This document shows, in pieces, positions 1-5,668 of a DNA stretch of 7,504 nucleotides. Both the position numbers and the translations under genes were made by a program. The notes below the pieces were generated by a model that did not search any database, was not told where the DNA came from, and saw only the letters and a program-made list of their open reading frames with translations. The DNA is taken from assembly GCA_029932715.1 (NCBI GenBank), contig JAOZPO010000069.1:1-7504 (forward strand). Reading direction: 5' to 3'. Source of the stretch: Halobacteria archaeon. GTDB lineage: Archaea; Halobacteriota; Syntropharchaeia; Alkanophagales; Methanospirareceae. Each line of letters starts with the position of its first letter. The first letter of the stretch is position 1.

Positions 1-1
1 A

Positions 2-436
2 AAACTATTGAACGAAGCAGGTGCGGTTGAGCTCAAATACAATGTAGAAACCATGAATCGAGATATATTTGAAAAGGTCTGTAAGGGGCTCTCACTCGAC
101 TTTATATTAGACTCATTACGGGACGCAGTACCGGTATTTGGCAAGAATAGGGTATCCACGAATTTTATCATTGGACTCGGTGAGACGGACGAATGCGTGC
201 GCGAAGGTGTTGAGCATTTAGCAAAGATGGGTGTCATACCCGTTCTACGTCCAATAACCATACAACCACTACGCAAAGACGAGCTTGAGGCAACAAGACC
301 CGGTGCTGAGCGGTTGCTTAAACTCGCACGGATGACACGTGAAATAATAGATAAGTATGGTCTTTGTGTAGAGGTCTCGCAGACGATGTGTCTTATCTGT
401 ACGGGCTGCGATATAACGCCCTATAGGGATATATGA
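2..436 (+). CDS. Radical SAM protein, C-terminal part (BioB/HydE/HmdB-like; 5' end outside window)
   Basis: The frame is open from the left edge to a TGA at 434-436, giving 144 residues, so the start and the CX3CX2C iron-sulfur motif lie outside the window. The TTG at position 8 is internal, not a start. The visible part has features of the later TIM-barrel strands of the BioB/HydE/HmdB branch of radical SAM enzymes: YNVETMNRDIF, then RVSTNFIIGLGETDE, then GVIPVLRPITIQPLR. Proteins of this type in methanogens are often annotated as biotin synthase-related (COG2516-like), but the exact reaction cannot be read from this fragment. An unusual detail is a CX2CX2C cluster close to the C-terminus (codons 389-409, CLICTGC), which could bind an auxiliary metal or Fe-S centre. 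The gene converges with the minus-strand acetyltransferase gene, with 31 bases between the stops. Superfamily is confident; subfamily is not. Confidence 0.82.
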   Translation, partial: KLLNEAGAVELKYNVETMNRDIFEKVCKGLSLDFILDSLRDAVPVFGKNRVSTNFIIGLGETDECVREGVEHLAKMGVIPVLRPITIQPLRKDELEATRPGAERLLKLARMTREIIDKYGLCVEVSQTMCLICTGCDITPYRDI

Positions 437-459
437 GTTTACAGGATGAGATTTGTGAG

Positions 460-466
460 AAAAAAA
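460..466 (-). terminator. Oligo-T terminator after the acetyltransferase gene
   Basis: Seven consecutive A on the plus strand read as seven T on the minus strand, immediately after the TAA stop of the GNAT gene at 468-470. No hairpin is visible, which fits archaeal oligo-T termination. It would end the minus-strand operon before transcription enters the convergent radical SAM gene. Confidence 0.55.
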
Positions 467-467
467 T

Positions 468-914
468 TTATGTATGCTCTACGAACTTTAAATTTTTTGT
501 GAAATTCACATGCGTTCGAGTAAAGCCCATGTGCTCGTAAAATCGCTGTGCCTCGACACGAAATTTTTTCGTTGTTACCTCAATAGAGACACAACCTCGC
601 TTCTGTGCTTCCTGTTCAAGTCGCGACACGAGTTGAGTGCCAATACCCTTATCACGGACTGTTTCATGCACAATCAATTCCTGTATCTCGCCTACCAGTC
701 CGGCATGATGTAGCTGAGGCTCGATATGGAGACTTGTAAAGCCAATAACAAATCCATCACGCTCCACAACATAGTACAGCACGTTGTCGTCACGAAGATT
801 CTGGACAAATACATCATGAAACGACTTCCGGTCAAGCGATACTGCCATCAAAGCAGTAACCAGCTCATACACGGACGCTTCATCGGATTCCTCCGCAGGT
901 CGAATGCTCACCAT
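468..914 (-). CDS. GNAT-family N-acetyltransferase, PhnO-like
   Basis: A complete 148-residue protein from ATG at 914 to TAA at 468, the usual length of a single GNAT domain. GNAT enzymes transfer acetyl from acetyl-CoA to an amine. Motif A, which binds the CoA pyrophosphate, is visible as VRDKGIG (residues 86-92). The protein resembles E. coli PhnO, the aminoalkylphosphonate N-acetyltransferase, as I recall it, along its whole length: an IRPA start, NLRD near 39-42, LHH at 68-70, GEIQEL at 75-80, RFYEHMGF near 124-131 and a terminal FTKNL. Family assignment is firm. The substrate is not: no phosphonate genes are visible, so another small amine is possible. The gene lies 11 bases downstream of the nitroreductase on the same strand. 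A GGAAGGAG motif inside the end of that gene sits about 16 bases before the start, rather far for a normal Shine-Dalgarno, so translational coupling is likely. Confidence 0.88.
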   Translation of the reverse strand: MVSIRPAEESDEASVYELVTALMAVSLDRKSFHDVFVQNLRDDNVLYYVVERDGFVIGFTSLHIEPQLHHAGLVGEIQELIVHETVRDKGIGTQLVSRLEQEAQKRGCVSIEVTTKKFRVEAQRFYEHMGFTRTHVNFTKNLKFVEHT

Positions 915-925
915 GCTATTTTCTT

Positions 926-1663
926 CTATTTCTCCTTCCCGACAACCGTCACGTAAACCACACTCTCCTCTGTGCCATATATACCCAACAGAGCGTTCAC
1001 CTCGTCATCGTAGAGCGCACCCACCTGGCAACTGCCGAGATTTAATGCAACGGCAGCTAACGCCACGTTCTGTGCTATATGTCCCGCATCCAGATATATG
1101 TAACGGTAGGCTCGTTGTTTGTATTTCCACTTTGAGCGTGCGAAGACTGCAGTCCAGATAAAGACCACGCTCGCATGGTACACCATTTCTTGATCAAGAG
1201 CAGACTGTGCAACAGGAATACGAAAATCCCCCGCTCGTAACTGTTCGAGTTCATGTCTATCCACCGCATAATGATAAACTCCCGGGTCAACATGCTCCAC
1301 GAGATTGACCACGAGATACGTTTCCACGGGGTACAATGCACCTGCTGATGGCGCGGTTCTGAATCCATATTCAAGGTGGGTAATCCCCTGTGCTGCCCAA
1401 AGCAGTTGAGAGAGTTCTGCTTTTGTCATCGGCTCATCTTTGAAGTGTCGCACACTTCGGCGGCGTCCCATGACTTCCCATAGCGGCGCTCCTCCTTCCT
1501 CTTTTGGTGGTTCGAACAGGACTTTTGGCGCGGAGGGATACCGCTTATACGTCTCTGGTTTGCTCGCCCAATCTAAGTACCCACCGGGAAGATGTCCTCG
1601 TTGATACTTCGTCTCTTGCTGGAAACTGTCTCCAGTTCCTTCTTTCCTACCTCTCATGTTCAT
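926..1663 (-). CDS. SagB-type nitroreductase-family dehydrogenase
   Basis: A complete 245-residue protein belonging to the FMN-dependent nitroreductase fold, SagB/ThcOx subtype. Evidence in order: an N-terminal segment TKYQRGHLPGGYLDW (residues 18-32) typical of stand-alone SagB-like proteins; the FMN-contacting GRRRSVRHF (66-74); PSAGALYP (105-112); and YLDAGHIAQNVALAA (190-204) followed by LGSCQVGALYDDEVN. Family members oxidise or reduce small molecules with FMN. SagB itself oxidises azoline rings in modified peptides together with a YcaO partner, but no YcaO or precursor peptide is visible here, so the substrate is unknown. ATG at 1661-1663 is chosen because GAGGTGA lies 10 bases upstream, overlapping the stop of the preceding NifX-domain ORF; a second ATG two codons in is possible. 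The gene probably shares a transcript with its neighbours: 9 bases from the upstream ORF and 11 from the acetyltransferase. Confidence 0.9.
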   Translation of the reverse strand: MNMRGRKEGTGDSFQQETKYQRGHLPGGYLDWASKPETYKRYPSAPKVLFEPPKEEGGAPLWEVMGRRRSVRHFKDEPMTKAELSQLLWAAQGITHLEYGFRTAPSAGALYPVETYLVVNLVEHVDPGVYHYAVDRHELEQLRAGDFRIPVAQSALDQEMVYHASVVFIWTAVFARSKWKYKQRAYRYIYLDAGHIAQNVALAAVALNLGSCQVGALYDDEVNALLGIYGTEESVVYVTVVGKEK

Positions 1664-1672
1664 TCTTTTATA

Positions 1673-2059
1673 TCACCTCACTAATTTTATCTCTTCGATA
1701 ATCTCTTCGAGCGTATCTGCATCGGTCTCTTCAAACTCTACATAAGCATCTTCCAGGACATAGAACGCACTCTTCTTTGTTATGCTCTCTTTTGTTATCA
1801 GTTTATCTATCTTATGTGTAACCAGAAGCTCAGCAACCTTAAGCCCCTTCCTTTTTTCTAATGCGATAAATGGGTTTTTTATAAATCTCATATCAGTCAG
1901 CTCTTTATCCTCTGACCGTATATCCAATATACAGAAATATTCTGCCTCCCCGAAATGCCCGGAGACTCTGGATCTCAGACCATTATTTTCTGTGCAGGGG
2001 ACCGCATACCGTATAAATTCCTTCTCCTCGGGCTCCATGTGTATTATAAACCTATCCAC
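1673..2059 (-). CDS. NifX/NifB-type FeMo-cofactor-binding-like domain, probably the C-terminal piece of a broken CDF transporter
   Basis: The open frame gives 128 residues from a GTG at 2059; an ATG at 2038 is the only internal ATG option, and neither has a convincing Shine-Dalgarno. Residues 17-125 match the dinitrogenase iron-molybdenum cofactor domain (PF02579-like): IRYAVP, then GLRSRVSGHFGEAEYF (27-42), KNPF, KGLKVAELL and a terminal TLEEI. The first residues, DRFIIHMEP, are not part of that fold. They match the last strand of the CDF zinc-transporter dimerisation domain, and the frame stays open upstream to 2104 with more of that domain (INKVEGKIKSEIKNV). Some archaeal CDF transporters are known to carry this NifX-like domain at their C-terminus, so this is best read as the tail of such a transporter rather than a nitrogenase gene. 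It could still be expressed as a free domain. Domain call firm; independent function uncertain. Confidence 0.72.
   Translation of the reverse strand: MDRFIIHMEPEEKEFIRYAVPCTENNGLRSRVSGHFGEAEYFCILDIRSEDKELTDMRFIKNPFIALEKRKGLKVAELLVTHKIDKLITKESITKKSAFYVLEDAYVEFEETDADTLEEIIEEIKLVR
1674..1679 (-). promoter_or_regulatory. Shine-Dalgarno site of the nitroreductase gene
   Basis: GAGGTG on the minus strand, continuing as GAGGTGAT, is a strong match to the archaeal anti-Shine-Dalgarno. It overlaps the TGA stop of the upstream NifX-domain ORF at 1673-1675 and lies 10 bases before the ATG at 1663. This fixes the nitroreductase start and suggests translational coupling to the upstream frame. Confidence 0.7.
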
Positions 2060-2093
2060 ATTTTTTATCTCTGATTTGATCTTCCCTTCTACC

Positions 2094-2297
2094 TTATTTA
2101 TCGCTCAGTTGATGCACCCTCTCAAGGTCCCTGAGGTTTGTTTCTATCTCCAGCTCTATAAATATGAATTTACCGGAGCTTCTCGATTTCAAGGAGTGTA
2201 TTTTTCTAACGCCATGGGTCTCAGATGCAACTTCTCTTATTCTGTGGAGACTCTCATAATCGACGGATGCCAAATGTTGCGTTGATGGACTATCACC
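2094..2297 (-). pseudogene. Remnant of CDF cation-efflux transporter (cytosolic dimerisation domain), frame-broken
   Basis: Read on the minus strand after a TAG at 2298-2300, this stretch encodes ASVDYESLHRIREVASE, GVRKIHSLKSRSSGKFIF and IELEIETNLRDLERVHQ in one frame, then stops at TAA 2096-2094. This is the characteristic dimerisation domain of cation diffusion facilitators: DYE, the G-V-x-x-I-H-S-L-x-x-R-x-S-G core and the Glu-rich strand. The domain continues in the NifX-containing frame from 2104 onward, so one extra base (or two missing) between about 2096 and 2104 splits the gene. The six membrane helices expected of a CDF protein are absent upstream. Only a possible scrap, LPSDILAIMVRVIV in yet another frame near 2290-2330, could be the end of a helix. 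The transporter is therefore truncated as well as frameshifted. Confidence 0.72.
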
Positions 2298-2422
2298 CTA
2301 ACCATTATTGCAAGAATATCGCTGGGAAGGTTTTAAAATAAGGGGGGTAGCTATACAAATGCGTCATAGCTTTCTGTCGAAAGAAAAAGCAGTCGTGAAC
2401 TATTTTTGCGTGGGCTATTTTT
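2298..2422. other. Gene-free gap between cofE and the CDF remnant
   Basis: No supported gene. Besides the possible transmembrane scrap noted for the CDF remnant, it holds a small inverted repeat CTTTC-TGTC-GAAAG at 2370-2383 and an AT-rich stretch on the minus strand near 2331-2340 (TATTTTAAAA). The latter could be a weak TATA element for the downstream minus-strand genes. Confidence 0.4.
2384..2389 (-). terminator. Possible terminator of cofE
   Basis: The minus strand reads GCTTTTTCTTTCG here, a T5 run followed by CTTT, about 35 bases after the cofE stop. It abuts the small inverted repeat at 2370-2383. Plausible as an archaeal oligo-T stop, but the run is short. Confidence 0.35.
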
Positions 2423-3199
2423 TTATCTAAACAGGTCATTACCTTTAAGGAACAGCACGTCCTTTATGTCTGAATCGTGCTGCATTAAACGCAGTCCACG
2501 AACGATTGCAACCGGTATACCCTCACTGAACTCGCCAATCACGAGATTCGCAGCCGCACACACTTCATCTGCAACCGCTTCCTTTGTTATCCTTGCTATT
2601 TTACCAAATCTGTCCTGTTCACCACGCCGATCTAAGACTGCGGGTATGCCGGAAACGCCTATGCATATCCCTGTAACACCGTCTCGAAACGCCCTGCCGA
2701 ACGTATCGGAAGTTAAAACAGATACCAATTTGCCGCTTCGCGCTTCTATCTCCTGCCTTAGTCGAGAAACACTGCTCTGTGGGTCTTCGGGTAGCAAAAC
2801 CGCTTTCCCTACCTCTACGTTTGACTCGTCAATACCCGCATTTGCACATACGAAGCCATGATGTGTCTCCACTATGATAATGTTCCGCGCTATTCTTAGT
2901 ATCTCTTTTGTTTCGTTCAGTATGAGTTGAACGATCTTCGGATCTTTTCCCGTCTCTTTCGCAATTCGTTCCGCTTCACTTCCCGGTTTCACTTTCGCAA
3001 GGGCTATGACCCTACCTTCGCTCTTCGATAATATCTTGGATGTGAAAATGATTACATCACCATCTTCCAAACCTAATCCGTTCTCTTCCAGCGCATCAAA
3101 GAATAAAGACGTTAAGTCATCACCTTCACTAATCTCCGGCAGCCCCTTTACGCCTGTTATCTCCAGATGGTTCGTGAATTCAAACTTCACCTCGCTCAT
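2423..3199 (-). CDS. cofE: Coenzyme F420-0:L-glutamate ligase
   Basis: A full-length CofE, 258 residues from ATG at 3199. The enzyme adds L-glutamate residues to F420-0 using GTP, giving the polyglutamylated F420 used as hydride carrier in methanogenesis or its reversal. Visible family features: GLPEISEGDDL near the N-terminus, DGDVIIFTSKILSKSEGR (about 47-64), the GKDP segment, VETHHGFVCANAGIDESNV (about 111-129) with the conserved His-Gly-Phe-Val and Asn-Ala-Gly, LLPEDPQSS, SDTFGRAFRDGVTGICIG (about 165-182), DRRGEQDRFG and AVADEVCAAANLVIGE, ending near PVAIVRGL. The single-domain length matches archaeal CofE rather than the longer bacterial FbiB fusion. A GTG sits directly before the ATG (3202), but AAGGT spaced eight bases from the ATG favours 3199. 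It is head-to-head with the Trm112-like gene. No other F420 genes are visible. Confidence 0.96.
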   Translation of the reverse strand: MSEVKFEFTNHLEITGVKGLPEISEGDDLTSLFFDALEENGLGLEDGDVIIFTSKILSKSEGRVIALAKVKPGSEAERIAKETGKDPKIVQLILNETKEILRIARNIIIVETHHGFVCANAGIDESNVEVGKAVLLPEDPQSSVSRLRQEIEARSGKLVSVLTSDTFGRAFRDGVTGICIGVSGIPAVLDRRGEQDRFGKIARITKEAVADEVCAAANLVIGEFSEGIPVAIVRGLRLMQHDSDIKDVLFLKGNDLFR

Positions 3200-3236
3200 C
3201 ACTCTTTACCTTCTTTTGTTTCGTTTACTAAAGAAC

Positions 3237-3248
3237 TTTAAATTATAC
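3237..3248. promoter_or_regulatory. AT-rich TATA-like core between divergent cofE and the Trm112-like gene
   Basis: CTTTAAATTATACTT occupies the middle of the 89-base gap between two divergent genes. It reads as a TATA-like element on both strands (TTTAAATTATA one way, TATAATTTAAAG the other). It lies about 40-45 bases from both start codons, which fits an archaeal TATA box with short leaders in either direction. The sites are inferred by position and composition only. Confidence 0.5.
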
Positions 3249-3288
3249 TTGAACATTCATAAAGTAAAAAAAGGTGATGAGATAAGAG

Positions 3289-3465
3289 ATGAAGAAAGAG
3301 CGGATGGATATACTCGCATGCCCGGTGTGCAAGGGCGATTTAGAATTGAGTATAGAAGCAGAGGATGAAAAAGGAGAGATAGAAAAAGGGTCGTTATATT
3401 GTAAGAATTGCGACCAGCGGTATCCAATAGAGGAAGGTATACCCAACCTATTGCCGCCGGAATAG
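3289..3465 (+). CDS. Trm112-like small zinc-ribbon protein
   Basis: A 58-residue gene. ATG at 3289 follows GGTGAT at 3273-3278, a good archaeal ribosome binding site 10 bases upstream, and the frame ends in TAG at 3463-3465. The protein has two cysteine pairs, CPVC (11-14) and CKNC (38-41), the second followed by RYPIEEGIPNLLPPE. This is the typical Trm112/YcaR pattern (PF03966), including the signature Y-P-I-x-x-G-I-P-x-L-L ending. Archaeal Trm112 proteins are zinc-binding partners that stabilise or activate SAM-dependent methyltransferases acting on tRNA, rRNA or release factor; which partner applies here is unknown. The charged loop between the Cys pairs is Glu/Lys-rich. It is first in a plus-strand series, 42 bases before the next gene, and divergent from cofE. 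Confidence 0.9.
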   Translation: MKKERMDILACPVCKGDLELSIEAEDEKGEIEKGSLYCKNCDQRYPIEEGIPNLLPPE

Positions 3466-3507
3466 AGAACTGACTGACCGGAAGCAAATTCACGGCGTTC
3501 TGGTGAG

Positions 3508-4128
3508 ATGGAACGGATACAACAGAAGATAGACCTAAGCAGAAAGGGGCGGAATTCAATAGAGTTTGAACATAACGTATTGCGGATTCCGTTGAAGCTT
3601 GGCGGTGAGACTAGTTTCGAGATGCTTATCTTCAATCATAGCGAGCCAACGCATGTTCATTTCTCGCTTGGCGATGATATGGCAGATAAGGTGATGATAC
3701 TGCAGGATAATGTGTACGTAATAGAAGAGGAGAAGATAGCAGCGATTGTGAGACTGCCGAAGAGCTATGCAGGAACGTTAGAGGGTATGGAAGCTGGAGA
3801 GATATTCGTAAGCGCAGGCTATGGCGCTACGAAGAAGAGCTTTTTGGTCGAGATAGAGGAGCAGAAGATAGAAAAAGAGGTACAAATAATAGAAGATAAG
3901 GTAGAAGAGCGAGCGGAGATGGCAGATACAGAAGACCAAAGGGGAAAGACGGTGGTGCGAGAAATATCACCAGAGCGAATGGCTCTTTTGCGGCGCCTGG
4001 CTGTATCAGCAGTGGCGATAGCGCTATTTCTGTGCTCTTTCTCTATCGTAATTATATCATTTCATCCTTTCGCTTTTGCGTTAGTCGCTGCTGCATTGTT
4101 CATATTTATTGCCGTTTACAATCTTTAG
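3508..4128 (+). CDS. Membrane-anchored protein with N-terminal beta domain (DUF7524-like)
   Basis: A complete 206-residue protein of unknown function. Residues 1-115 look like a soluble beta-rich domain, with ILQDNVYVIEEEKIAAIVRLP and a GEIFVSAGYGATKKSF segment. Residues 118-155 are a highly charged, Glu-rich linker that may form a coiled coil. Two hydrophobic helices close the protein, about 160-180 and 184-206, separated by a short turn with His-Pro, and the chain ends right after the second. This arrangement resembles the euryarchaeal DUF7524 family as I recall it, though I could not check. There is no signal peptide, so the beta domain is probably cytoplasmic with a C-terminal hairpin anchor. 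ATG at 3508 is the only start codon before an in-frame TGA at 3475. GGTGAG directly abuts it, too close for a normal Shine-Dalgarno. Gaps of 42 and 44 bases to its neighbours suggest possible co-transcription. Confidence 0.75.
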   Translation: MERIQQKIDLSRKGRNSIEFEHNVLRIPLKLGGETSFEMLIFNHSEPTHVHFSLGDDMADKVMILQDNVYVIEEEKIAAIVRLPKSYAGTLEGMEAGEIFVSAGYGATKKSFLVEIEEQKIEKEVQIIEDKVEERAEMADTEDQRGKTVVREISPERMALLRRLAVSAVAIALFLCSFSIVIISFHPFAFALVAAALFIFIAVYNL

Positions 4129-4172
4129 ATGCGCCAAAAGGATGTGTAGAGAATAGAGCAGGTAAGAGTGAT

Positions 4173-5237
4173 ATGCAAAAAGAAGTCATAACGGTTGCTT
4201 TTGTTGTATTACTATTACTGGTTGCTGTAGCTAAAAGCGAATTCAATTACACGTCTACAACATCGCCCGATGAAGGAAATATAATTTCAGGTGGTTTTAG
4301 TTTTGTTAATAAAGCAGGGGGTACATGGAACCATGAGCATGAAGACTTGTGGGGTGTTTTTAGAGTTTATCCACAGATAAAGGGGTCTGCTACACGAGTA
4401 GATGCATCAACGTCTGCGGCAACACTAATCAAGATTATACCATCCACTAGAGCAGTTAATCCCGGCGAGTCATTCACTGTTGATATAGCCGTGACGCCCA
4501 ATAAGCCGATAACAGAAATAAAACTGGATTTGTGCGTTGAGCCGTCACTTATTATTATAAACAGCGTTTCGCATGGTGCGATGTTCACGGAGAATTTCGC
4601 CTGTAATATCGCTGCGCCAGAAATTGGGATGGTAACAATAAATGGCCTTTCTGCGGGGGAAGCAGTATCAACAGCCAACACTTTTGCCACTGTCCATCTC
4701 ACAGCAGATTCTCTAAAGACCGGAACCTCTGCACTACATTTTTCAAATGTGAAGGTAGAAGGGCCCAAAGGCGAAGTAAGCAGCGATGTGAATGATGGCA
4801 GTGTTACCATAGGACAACCGCCAGTTTTCGATACGGGTTATGGCACCTATCCAAGCATAGCAGGCACGCATACCGGCACAATCAAGCCAAAGCGTGATAT
4901 AATCGTTCACGCACTGTACACGTATTCATGCTCAGGCACGGGTGGTCATTCAGAATCGGTACGTATATGGGATGGCACAGAGATAGTTGCGGATTGGAAA
5001 GGTTACGACGGCGATTGGCACACTATTCAATTCTCGCCTCATTTCGTACTACTTGCAGGTCATATATATCACTACTGCATACGCACGGGTTCGTATCCGG
5101 AAATAATTCATGAACACGCTATTACAAATGTGTATGGGACAATCACATGTGATGGGTTCGCTGATGTGAATGGGCGTTCGTATGATGACAGGATACCTGC
5201 GTTTCGGTTAGAGGGCGAATTTATGGGTGCAGAATGA
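4173..5237 (+). CDS. Secreted cohesin-domain surface protein
   Basis: A 354-residue exported protein. ATG at 4173 is chosen over an in-frame ATG at 4032, which lies inside the preceding gene. It has AGGT 9 bases upstream and starts a typical signal peptide (KE, then a hydrophobic run of about 14 residues, cleaved near 20-22). Residues about 84-213 form an archaeal cohesin-like domain: VNPGESFTVDIAVTPNKPIT, EIKLDLCVEPSLI, MVTINGLSA, TFATVHLTA and a final DVNDGSVTI. Cohesins bind dockerins and so build multi-protein complexes on the cell surface. Residues about 220-347 are a second beta-rich module (GYGTYPSIAGTHTGTIKP, YTYSCSGTGGHSESVRIWDG, WKGYDGDWHTIQF, YCIRTGSYPEIIHE, IPAFRLE) that I know as a recurrent C-terminal module of methanogen surface proteins; its ligand is unknown. 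The stop overlaps the next ATG by four bases (ATGA). No dockerin is visible in the window. Confidence 0.85.
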   Translation: MQKEVITVAFVVLLLLVAVAKSEFNYTSTTSPDEGNIISGGFSFVNKAGGTWNHEHEDLWGVFRVYPQIKGSATRVDASTSAATLIKIIPSTRAVNPGESFTVDIAVTPNKPITEIKLDLCVEPSLIIINSVSHGAMFTENFACNIAAPEIGMVTINGLSAGEAVSTANTFATVHLTADSLKTGTSALHFSNVKVEGPKGEVSSDVNDGSVTIGQPPVFDTGYGTYPSIAGTHTGTIKPKRDIIVHALYTYSCSGTGGHSESVRIWDGTEIVADWKGYDGDWHTIQFSPHFVLLAGHIYHYCIRTGSYPEIIHEHAITNVYGTITCDGFADVNGRSYDDRIPAFRLEGEFMGAE

Positions 5238-5668
5238 ATATTTTCGAGTACCATGAATTATCTGTCCTTCTTGAGACTGTGCCACGATTCAGGTTGCGAT
5301 GGAAAATGGTGAATCATAGGCAGACGCTTGTTCTGGAAGGATCGATAGTGACTGATAACTGGGGGGCGATGCGCCATTCCATTCATGACGAGGATAAATC
5401 ACCGCTAAATGATCATAGCATCGAGGGTACGTTTGAATCCAACACCATACTCTGGACACCAAACTCAGAGAAGGACTCTTACAAATTCTACACCAGAGTT
5501 GAGTGTGTGAATGACTGGCGAGGTGGTGGCGGTCAATATAACATAAACGTATCAATAGAGGATTACTATGGTGATCAGGGAACCGACTTCAAAGACCTCT
5601 ACAACTTATCGCTGGAATCAGGCGAAACCATAAATGTTAAGTTAACCCCACCAGACGATGTTAAATAG
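5234..5668 (+). CDS. Hypothetical beta-rich protein, probably part of a frame-broken surface protein
   Basis: A 144-residue ORF whose ATG overlaps the stop of the cohesin gene (ATGA). I do not recognise the family. The later part alternates in a beta-sandwich manner: SIEGTFESNTILWTPN, DSYKFYTRVECVNDW, GQYNINVSIEDYYG, then LSLESGETINVKLTPPDD. This resembles extracellular Ig-like or NEW3-like modules. There is no signal peptide, and the first 30 residues (Arg-rich, LLETVPRFRLRWKMVN) do not look like an exported N-terminus, so this seems to be a domain cut off from its own secretion signal. The frame ends at TAG 5666-5668, exactly where another frame continues with a further beta module (5658-5855). 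That suggests a frameshift or a coupled overlap. Real coding is likely; whether it is a working gene is doubtful. Confidence 0.5.
   Translation: MNIFEYHELSVLLETVPRFRLRWKMVNHRQTLVLEGSIVTDNWGAMRHSIHDEDKSPLNDHSIEGTFESNTILWTPNSEKDSYKFYTRVECVNDWRGGGGQYNINVSIEDYYGDQGTDFKDLYNLSLESGETINVKLTPPDDVK

Noticed and set aside
926..1663. Azoline-forming peptide (TOMM) biosynthesis cluster
   Set aside because: Only a SagB-type protein is present; no YcaO, no E1-like partner and no precursor peptide can be seen in the window.
1673..2059. Nitrogenase cofactor gene (nifX or nifB)
   Set aside because: The segment upstream belongs to a CDF transporter dimerisation domain, and no nitrogenase genes are nearby; the fold is shared but the role is not indicated.
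1782..2285. 167-codon plus-strand open frame
   Set aside because: It lies opposite the NifX-like domain and the CDF remnant, has no ribosome binding site and its translation shows no family features.
2406..2861. 151-codon plus-strand open frame
   Set aside because: It lies opposite the 3' half of cofE, whose protein is unmistakable on the minus strand; the frame is a complementary shadow.
3243..3635. 130-codon minus-strand open frame
   Set aside because: It covers the divergent promoter region, the Trm112-like gene and the start of the next gene, all supported on the plus strand; composition is Ser/Phe/Leu-rich as expected of a shadow.
4032..4172. Upstream extension of the cohesin gene to an ATG at 4032
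   Set aside because: It would overlap the membrane-helix region of the 3508-4128 gene by 97 bases and place 47 Cys- and Arg-rich residues before a clear signal peptide; ATG 4173 has its own ribosome binding site.
4367..4810. 147-codon minus-strand open frame
   Set aside because: It is antisense to the cohesin domain, has no supporting start signal and no recognisable domain.
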